Origin: a bacterium
GTDB lineage: Bacteria > Krumholzibacteriota > Krumholzibacteriia > Krumholzibacteriales > Krumholzibacteriaceae
Direction: 5' to 3'
DNA: 57,398 bases
Assembly: GCA_020350885.1 (NCBI GenBank)
Contig: CP070727.1
Location: 16,161 to 73,558 of the forward strand
Part shown: positions 51,457 through 57,398 of the stretch, one piece after another
How positions within the stretch are numbered: the first letter of the stretch is position 1
Layout: every line of letters begins with the position of its first letter
Program-made: the position numbers and the translations under genes
The notes under the pieces: generated by a model
Told to the model about the DNA's origin: nothing
Database searches by the model: none
The model's input: the letters and a program-made list of their open reading frames with translations, nothing else

Positions 51457-53196
51457 ATGGCCAGGCGAACGAGACTCCTCATCCTTATTCTATTTCTCGT
51501 TGTATTCATGGTCGTGGTACCGATCATGGCCTTTCTCGGTTTTTTCAAAACGGATCTGAAGCTCGAGGTGAAGAAGAAAGCGGTTGTCGTGGATCTACAC
51601 GGTCCGCTCCACGAATACTACCCGCATCTCTCGCCGGATCTCGTCTTTGGTAAGAGGGAACCGACACTCACCGAGATCATCGGCTGTATCGATCATGCCG
51701 CCGAAGATGACCGGGTCGAGGGGCTCATAGTCAGGGCCATGATCTCGGAGGCCGGTGTGGCGAAGTGCGAGGAGATTCGGGCGGCCATACACCGCTTCAG
51801 GGAGACAGGCAAGTTGGTCGTGGCCTTTTCACCATTGCTCGTAAACCGCCACTACCTTGTGGCCTGTGCGGCCGATTCGATCTTCATGCCGCCGAGCGGG
51901 TATCTCATGGTGCAGGGTCCCGCGTTCAGCACCATGCACATACGGGGGATGCTCGATAAGCTCGGGATTAGCCCGAATATCCACCGCATCGGCGATTACA
52001 AGTCGGCGGCTGAGTTCTTCACCGAGACCCGGAACACACCCGAGGTGCGCGAGATGATGCAATGGCTTCTCGATGACTTCCACAACGGTTTCATCACGAC
52101 GATCGCCGAGGAGCGCGGCGTGGAAGCGGCGACGGTCCGGGGATGGGTGGATCATGCGCTCTTCAGCCCCCAGCGGGCCCTGGAGACGGGACTCATCGAT
52201 GGTATCCGATACTGGGATCAGGTCGATACAATGTTTACGGAGGGTGGTGCCAAGCTCGTCCCGATGCGTGACTATATCCGGACAGAAGGTATCATGCAGT
52301 CGTCGGTGTTCTTTCAGGGGGTGGCGGTAATCCATGCCCAGGGAACCATCACAATGGGAGAGAGCGGCTTCGATTTCGCCTCCGGGCCGACGACGGGATC
52401 GAGTACGGTGGCCCGCGAGCTCCGCCGGGCCCGTAAGAACGATCGCATCAAGGCGGTGATCCTCCGTGTAGATTCACCCGGCGGTGACGGTCTCGCCGGC
52501 GACATGATATCACGGGAGGTCGAGCTCACCGCCCGCACAAAGCCGGTCGTGGTCTCGATGTCGGACCTGGCTGCCTCGGGCGGCTATGAGATTGCCTATC
52601 GTGCAGACCGCATCGTGGCCCTGCCGGGGACCATTACGGGTTCGATCGGGTCGATTACCGGCAAGTTCAACATGCGGGGCTTCTACGATAAGATCGGATT
52701 GACGAAGGACGAGGTAGGCTCGGGAGGGAAGTCGCTGATCTTCTCCGATTACCGTGACTTTTCGGAAGATGAATGGGCGGTTGTTGACGAAGCCCACTGG
52801 GCATTCTACCGGAACTGGATCGAGGAGATCGCGCGATTCAGGCGGATGCGTATCGGCGAGATCGATTCTATCGCCCGTGGACGCGTATGGACCGGCGCAC
52901 AGGCGCTCGAGCGGGGTTTGATAGACGAGGTCGGCGGATTGGAACGCGCACTCGAGATTGCCTGCGAACTCGCGGAAATCGATGATCCCGCCCGGGTGAG
53001 CGTGATCCACCTCCCGAGACGGCTGACACTACTGCAGAGTCTTCTCTCGGGCGGTTTGTTCGATGATACGGTCGCCTACCTCATGCACAGAACCGTATTC
53101 GAACGTCTCCTTGATAACGGAGTTCGGTGTGCGGGACCCGTTCCGTGGATGAGAATGTTACATGGATGCGAGAACGGGAATGTGCGTCTAAAATGA
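51457..53196 (+). CDS. sppA: Signal peptide peptidase SppA, long form
   Basis: 579 residues. The ATG at 51457 has AGGAGGT upstream and starts a membrane anchor (LLILILFLVVFMVVVPIMAFLGFF). Two tandem ClpP-like domains follow, as in E. coli SppA (67 kDa type). The catalytic Lys is K182 in GDYKSAAEF of the first domain and the nucleophile is S374 in DLAASGGYEIAY of the second. It cleaves leftover signal peptides in the inner membrane. The stop overlaps the convergent barrel gene by 9 bp. Confidence 0.95.
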   Translation: MARRTRLLILILFLVVFMVVVPIMAFLGFFKTDLKLEVKKKAVVVDLHGPLHEYYPHLSPDLVFGKREPTLTEIIGCIDHAAEDDRVEGLIVRAMISEAGVAKCEEIRAAIHRFRETGKLVVAFSPLLVNRHYLVACAADSIFMPPSGYLMVQGPAFSTMHIRGMLDKLGISPNIHRIGDYKSAAEFFTETRNTPEVREMMQWLLDDFHNGFITTIAEERGVEAATVRGWVDHALFSPQRALETGLIDGIRYWDQVDTMFTEGGAKLVPMRDYIRTEGIMQSSVFFQGVAVIHAQGTITMGESGFDFASGPTTGSSTVARELRRARKNDRIKAVILRVDSPGGDGLAGDMISREVELTARTKPVVVSMSDLAASGGYEIAYRADRIVALPGTITGSIGSITGKFNMRGFYDKIGLTKDEVGSGGKSLIFSDYRDFSEDEWAVVDEAHWAFYRNWIEEIARFRRMRIGEIDSIARGRVWTGAQALERGLIDEVGGLERALEIACELAEIDDPARVSVIHLPRRLTLLQSLLSGGLFDDTVAYLMHRTVFERLLDNGVRCAGPVPWMRMLHGCENGNVRLK

Positions 53197-54849
53197 ATAA
53201 CGGAGGTCGAGCACGTAGTACGTGAGCTTGTCCGGGGTGATGTCCGATCCGGTGTAGCATTCGACGAACAGCCGGTCGTTGTAGTGGAGCGAGAATCCGA
53301 AGGTAGCTCCGTACGAGGAGTTCACGTAATCGTCCGTATACGTCAGGCCGTTCGTATTTTGCAGAGGGTCCGCCAGGGAGTGCCCTCCACCGGCCGTAAC
53401 GCCGCCCGGGATCCGGGCGTCTGACGGCTCCAGCCAGAAGTCCGGAATGAAGTAGGTCTCGGTTTCCCTCGTCCACAGGAGATTTGCTGTGATTCCGCAG
53501 AAGAGTGAAAAGTATCCGCTGGGACGGAATTCGATGGCAACGGGAAGCTGGAGCCTCGCATGTGTGTACTCGGACTTGAAACGGATCTGTGATTCCAGGG
53601 ACGAATCGTCCCGGAACTCGTCGGTGATCAGGGTCTGGCTATATCGGACCGACGGATCCTCCTCGAACCAATACCGCTGAAAGCGGCCGCGAACCCCGGT
53701 GGTGACGTCGATGAGTTCGTTGATCTCGATGGTCTTGCCGGCCTTGGCGAAAAAGGTGACATTCCGAGAGGCTCCGGTTCCTTTCAACGTACTCAGATCG
53801 ATGTTGTATCTGGTATCGAGTTCCCATCGATAGTGCTGCATGAGATTGAACCAATCGGTATCGTAGTCGCACGTCTCAAAGATTGTCCCGATGTAACCTC
53901 TGATACCCCTTGGAAACATGTACCGGCCCGAGAGGCTGAACGACCAAAGGTCTCCACCTCTGCTGTCCCTCCACTCACTCAGGTAATATGAGTAGCCCGA
54001 GACCTCACCGAGTTGATTGCGGTTCTCGTTGATATCGAGGCTATAGGAGTGGTGGCGTGAAAAGACCGGATCGTGCGATACCTGGAGAACGATCTCGTTC
54101 GCCTCCTCCATCTTCGTACCGAATAGGAGGCCGAGCTTGAGATAGTAACTGAGCCAGCGGCTTGATTGCGTGGCGAAATCGTCCCTCGTCTCGGAGAGAT
54201 TAAGTACCACCTTCTCGAGGAAATCGGAGTATCGGTAGCGTTCCGTGTAGTATCGGTTTCGGTTCCAATCGTTGCGGTAATATTCGTCGGCTCCGATGCG
54301 TATCCCAATGGCCGCTTCGTCACCGAGCGTGTGTGCACCCGCAAGCTCGATCCGCCAATATTCTGTGTTGTTGTGATAACAGAGCGTGCGGTAGATGTCC
54401 GAATATTCATAGTTGCTCCAGGAGTACACACGATGTTCGAATGAGGGGCGTGTATCGTCGGACTGCAAAAATTGCCATTCGGTGGCGATTGCCCACCGCC
54501 ACCCCAAAGTCTCGAATCCATACACGGTCAATTCGTTGGTATCCTTATAGGGTGTCATTTGCGATTTGAGTTCGTAATCTTCGCTCAGGTAGCGAAAGGG
54601 GAGGGCGACCTCGGAGACAGACCGGTACCCGTAGTTTATCGACACCCCTTCGGCGAATACCATGTATGCGGGATTTATGACGATGTCGGTGAAGAGATCA
54701 GGTATGATGCCGCTCACCGCGCTGCCGCCCAGGGCGTTGATACGGGCGGACGAATGCCCCTGTCCATGGGCGATATTCCCGAGGAATGACACAAGTACGA
54801 GTAAGCTAAAACCTGTGATTGCTAGTATCCGTAACAGTCGAAGTCGAAT
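53188..54849 (-). CDS. Outer-membrane beta-barrel protein, possible ATT start
   Basis: A protein of 553 residues if it starts at the ATT (54849-54847). Alternating beta-strand pattern with abundant Tyr/Trp, and a C-terminal strand ending YYVLDLRYSF as expected for outer-membrane insertion. The N-terminus after cleavage (QGHSSARINALGGSAVSGIIPDLFTDIVINPAYM) resembles PorV/FadL-like plug regions. No ATG, GTG or TTG lies upstream of codon 20 in the open frame; the GTG at 54792 would cut the signal peptide in half. The ATT has GAGGGGG 5 nt upstream and yields a complete signal peptide (RLLRILAITGFSLLVLVSF). A CTG at 54837 is another candidate. Function unknown. Confidence 0.8.
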   Translation of the reverse strand: MRLRLLRILAITGFSLLVLVSFLGNIAHGQGHSSARINALGGSAVSGIIPDLFTDIVINPAYMVFAEGVSINYGYRSVSEVALPFRYLSEDYELKSQMTPYKDTNELTVYGFETLGWRWAIATEWQFLQSDDTRPSFEHRVYSWSNYEYSDIYRTLCYHNNTEYWRIELAGAHTLGDEAAIGIRIGADEYYRNDWNRNRYYTERYRYSDFLEKVVLNLSETRDDFATQSSRWLSYYLKLGLLFGTKMEEANEIVLQVSHDPVFSRHHSYSLDINENRNQLGEVSGYSYYLSEWRDSRGGDLWSFSLSGRYMFPRGIRGYIGTIFETCDYDTDWFNLMQHYRWELDTRYNIDLSTLKGTGASRNVTFFAKAGKTIEINELIDVTTGVRGRFQRYWFEEDPSVRYSQTLITDEFRDDSSLESQIRFKSEYTHARLQLPVAIEFRPSGYFSLFCGITANLLWTRETETYFIPDFWLEPSDARIPGGVTAGGGHSLADPLQNTNGLTYTDDYVNSSYGATFGFSLHYNDRLFVECYTGSDITPDKLTYYVLDLRYSF

Positions 54850-55111
54850 CTTCGCCCCCTCTTCAAGGTTGTGAGGAAATAGTATACGTCCCTGCCCCGG
54901 TCAGTTCAATTGCAAAAAGTACTATTTATTGTGCGGCTCAGGTGTGATACGGTATCCGGCACGGAAAAGAGGGATGTGGGAGTAACCGGTTTGATACGTT
55001 GTGATTACATGATATGTGCTGCACACGACCGTATGAAGGGCACGCGCTGCGGGGATACAATTATAAAGAAGAATAAATGTAATAGAAATCGTGATGAATG
55101 AACATAAGTGA

Positions 55112-55140
55112 TTGAAAATTTAGGAGATATATGGTACAAT
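55112..55140 (+). promoter_or_regulatory. Predicted promoter of the papain-family gene
   Basis: TTGAAA (55112-55117), a 17-nt spacer and TACAAT (55135-55140) predict a start near 55147 and a 170-nt leader. The leader has two similar GACAACGAA(A)GGAG blocks (near 55230 and 55297) and an open frame 55178-55321 whose TGA overlaps the protease ATG. The intergenic stretch 54850-55317 contains nothing else recognised. Confidence 0.6.
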
Positions 55141-55317
55141 AACACAAAGTTATGGTTTGAGTTTGCTCGGACAGCAGATGCGGGAGCAGCAGATGGCAGC
55201 CTCTCTTGCGCGCACGTATGCAGAGAATAGACAACGAAAGGAGGTACTCAAAGCTCGAAGCAATTCTATCGTTTCGGTTGTATTGTGTATCTATTGGACA
55301 ACGAAGGAGATTATCGA

Positions 55318-57398
55318 ATGAAGTATTCTAAAATGCCGCTCTTCTTCTTGGCGGCCGTGATGATCATCTCACTCACGGCCGGAGTGGTGTATGGACAGGT
55401 GCCGCGTAAGGCGCCGAAGAATATCTATACACCGCCTGAGGAAAACTATGGATTCATCCCGCCGCCGATGGACCTGAGTCACATCCAGCCGGTGTCACCG
55501 CATTATCTCACGACTCTGCAGCCGCCTGCCACGTGGGACTGGAGGGCACTCGGCGGTGTTACGTCAGTGAAGAACCAGAATCCCTACGGAACGTGCTGGG
55601 CTTTCTGTGCACTCGGGGATCTCGAGTCGAAGGTCCTGATAAACGACAGCTACGGCCCGGATTATTCGGAGCTCAACATCGTCGCCTGTAATGCGCAGGG
55701 CACAACCTGCAACAGCGGTGGGAACACGTACATCACCACCAACTACCTGGCGCTTCTCGGCTCGGTGGACGAGACATGCGATCCCTACCCAGGTGGGTGT
55801 CCCAATCCGACGTGTATCAATCCGGCCTGCTCGTTCCTCAAGCGCGTCGCGGAGTGGAGGCTCATAGCGGACGATGTGACAACCATCAAGAACGCAGTCA
55901 TGACACACGGTCCGGTTACGACGAGTATGGATGCGGATATCCCGGGATTCAGCACCTACGATGGCAGCTACTGCATCACCTACACGGGACCGGTGGAGCT
56001 CAACCACTGTGTGCTGATCGTCGGATGGGACGACGACATGTGCGGCGGCAACGGGGCCTGGATCGTGAAGAACTCATGGGGTGCCGGCTGGGGCGATGCC
56101 GGATATTTCTATATCCAGTACGAGCACGCCGGAATCGGGCAGTATTCAACCGTGATCACCGCCTACGAGGACTACGACCCGAACGTGACATTCTACTACT
56201 ACGACGAATGGGGATGGTGGTCTTCGGTTGGATTCGGCGATGGTCTCGACTGGGGTATGGTGGAATTCACCCCGCTGTCGAACGACTTGCTCTATTCGGT
56301 CGATTTCTGGGCGACCGGAAGCCCGACCACCTACGCCGTGTACGTGTACGACGACTTCAGCGGCGGTACACTCTCGAACCTTCTTGCCGGTCCGATCGGC
56401 GGCACCGTTCAGGAGGCTGGATACTACAGTGTCGACCTCGTATCGCCGCTCCAGTTGACCATCGGCGATATGATATATGTCGCCATCGAATTCAACACAT
56501 ATGCATACACCTATCCCGTTCCCATGGATGACAGTGGACCGATGGAAACCAACAGGTGTTTCATCAGCAATGACGGAACAAGCTGGTCCGCCCTGGACAA
56601 CGGCGGGTACGCGATGGGTGATGTGGGTATCCGGGGTGTCGTGGCTCCTGAGCAGGAGGAGAGCGGTTGCCTGATGGAAGGCGATCCGGGACTCTACGTC
56701 GATTTCGGCCAGGATACCGATGTTATCATCGCGGGTGCGACGAATACCTATACACTCGGATGCGCCAACTTCGGTTTTGTCTCGGCAACATGTCCGGACC
56801 CCGACACGTTCTGCTGCGATGTAGTCTTAGAGACAGCAGGCTGGACAGTTACGGGCGATCCTCCGCTCGGAGATTGCCACATTGTCGATCCCGGCTACCT
56901 GTGGTGGCAGGATATCAATGTCACAGCACCGTGCGAGGTTGAGCCGTGTGACTACGATACCATCATTGTGGGTATGTTCTTCTGCGACACGCTGGGTGTG
57001 TGTGCACCCAGTTGTGGTGACTGCGAGGATCCGAACTGGTACGGCGGCAATCCATACTACCAGAAGGACACCCTGATCATCCACGTGATCGAGGCGCCGC
57101 CCGCACTCTACATCCTGCAGGATTCGATCTACTATGTGGATCAGGGCCAGACGGCCGCCTACATACCGTTCTCGATCTGTAACGGCGATCCCTGCGCCGA
57201 TCCGCAGGACTACGGCTACTGCATCAGCAACAAGGGTTGGGTCGGTGGCCCGATCGTCCAGTGTGATACGGTCGAGGGCGTCCCCGGTGGCGAGTGCAAG
57301 GATGTCTACGGTATCATAGATGCCGGTTTTGCAGATATCTGCGACTACGACACATTGACGATCATTGCGTGGTCGGTGGCTCTGCCGGTTATCTATGA
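55318..57398 (+). CDS. Secreted C1A (papain-family) cysteine protease, truncated by window end
   Basis: 693 codons are present and the 3' end is missing. Signal peptide (MPLFFLAAVMIISLTAGVVYG), then only about 45 residues before the protease domain, so the usual inhibitory propeptide is absent. Active-site residues are all visible: Q87 and C93 (NQNPYGTCWAF), H230 (LNHCVLIVGW) and N252 (VKNSWGAGWG). After about residue 275 comes a jelly-roll-like domain (about 285-445) and then Cys-rich Ig-like segments. The GAAGGAG ribosome site is good. It probably degrades extracellular protein or processes surface proteins. Confidence 0.93.
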   Translation, partial: MKYSKMPLFFLAAVMIISLTAGVVYGQVPRKAPKNIYTPPEENYGFIPPPMDLSHIQPVSPHYLTTLQPPATWDWRALGGVTSVKNQNPYGTCWAFCALGDLESKVLINDSYGPDYSELNIVACNAQGTTCNSGGNTYITTNYLALLGSVDETCDPYPGGCPNPTCINPACSFLKRVAEWRLIADDVTTIKNAVMTHGPVTTSMDADIPGFSTYDGSYCITYTGPVELNHCVLIVGWDDDMCGGNGAWIVKNSWGAGWGDAGYFYIQYEHAGIGQYSTVITAYEDYDPNVTFYYYDEWGWWSSVGFGDGLDWGMVEFTPLSNDLLYSVDFWATGSPTTYAVYVYDDFSGGTLSNLLAGPIGGTVQEAGYYSVDLVSPLQLTIGDMIYVAIEFNTYAYTYPVPMDDSGPMETNRCFISNDGTSWSALDNGGYAMGDVGIRGVVAPEQEESGCLMEGDPGLYVDFGQDTDVIIAGATNTYTLGCANFGFVSATCPDPDTFCCDVVLETAGWTVTGDPPLGDCHIVDPGYLWWQDINVTAPCEVEPCDYDTIIVGMFFCDTLGVCAPSCGDCEDPNWYGGNPYYQKDTLIIHVIEAPPALYILQDSIYYVDQGQTAAYIPFSICNGDPCADPQDYGYCISNKGWVGGPIVQCDTVEGVPGGECKDVYGIIDAGFADICDYDTLTIIAWSVALPVIY

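Overview
This 57 kb window looks like chromosome from an uncultivated, probably anaerobic, diderm bacterium of the FCB-type lineages (Krumholzibacteriota, Eisenbacteria or relatives). This placement is inference. It rests on a giant secreted protein ending in an NYPNPF/FlgD-like C-terminal domain, a PorV/UPF0164-type outer-membrane protein beside it, a rubredoxin/rubrerythrin/PerR stress cluster, and a sigma factor/zinc-finger/CHAT locus. AGGAGG-type ribosome sites and TTGNNN-N17-TANNNT promoters recur, which is not the usual Bacteroidota pattern. No tRNA, rRNA, CRISPR array or insertion sequence was found.

Layout. 1-173 is a long foldback at the window edge. 154-7400 (minus) is a CusCBA-type heavy-metal efflux operon. 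7739-8830 is a KamA-family radical SAM aminomutase and 9146-10684 an AbgT transporter. 10821-13807 (minus) is a nickel ECF transporter operon (nikM, nikN-like, a fused nikQO, nikR) with a well-placed NikR operator. 13981-14721 is an endonuclease III-like glycosylase. 14838-17740 (plus) is an oxidative-stress cluster: PerR, a rubredoxin-like/flavin reductase fusion, a ferritin-like/SpoIIE phosphatase fusion, a rubrerythrin-like protein and rubredoxin. A GT39-like membrane glycosyltransferase follows.

19825-29880 encodes a 3351-residue secreted protein with two tandem 676-residue super-repeats, followed by a PorV-like barrel with TPRs. 31964-36105 is a signalling set: RsbU-like phosphatase, RsbW-RsbV fusion, GAF histidine kinase. 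Then come a cyclophilin, a PhzF protein, a possible small RNA, an S9 peptidase and a three-gene ABC-2 exporter. 44511-49325 (minus) holds a CHAT-TPR protein, a membrane zinc-finger/TPR anti-sigma factor and an unusually long sigma factor. The right end carries a small Cys-rich secreted protein interrupted by an in-frame TGA, a radical SAM protein, SppA, an outer-membrane barrel and a truncated papain-family protease.

Most notable: (1) the in-frame TGA at 50120-50122, followed 16 nt later by an AGGT loop on a perfect stem, which resembles a bacterial SECIS; (2) the sigma/anti-sigma/CHAT module with a conserved promoter-like element upstream of the anti-sigma gene, at a second site facing a terminator (a possible small RNA), and in part at the sigma gene; (3) a diiron ferritin-like domain fused to a SpoIIE phosphatase inside a PerR cluster, with STAS and HATPase partners 17 kb away; (4) the exact 2028-bp periodicity in the giant gene.
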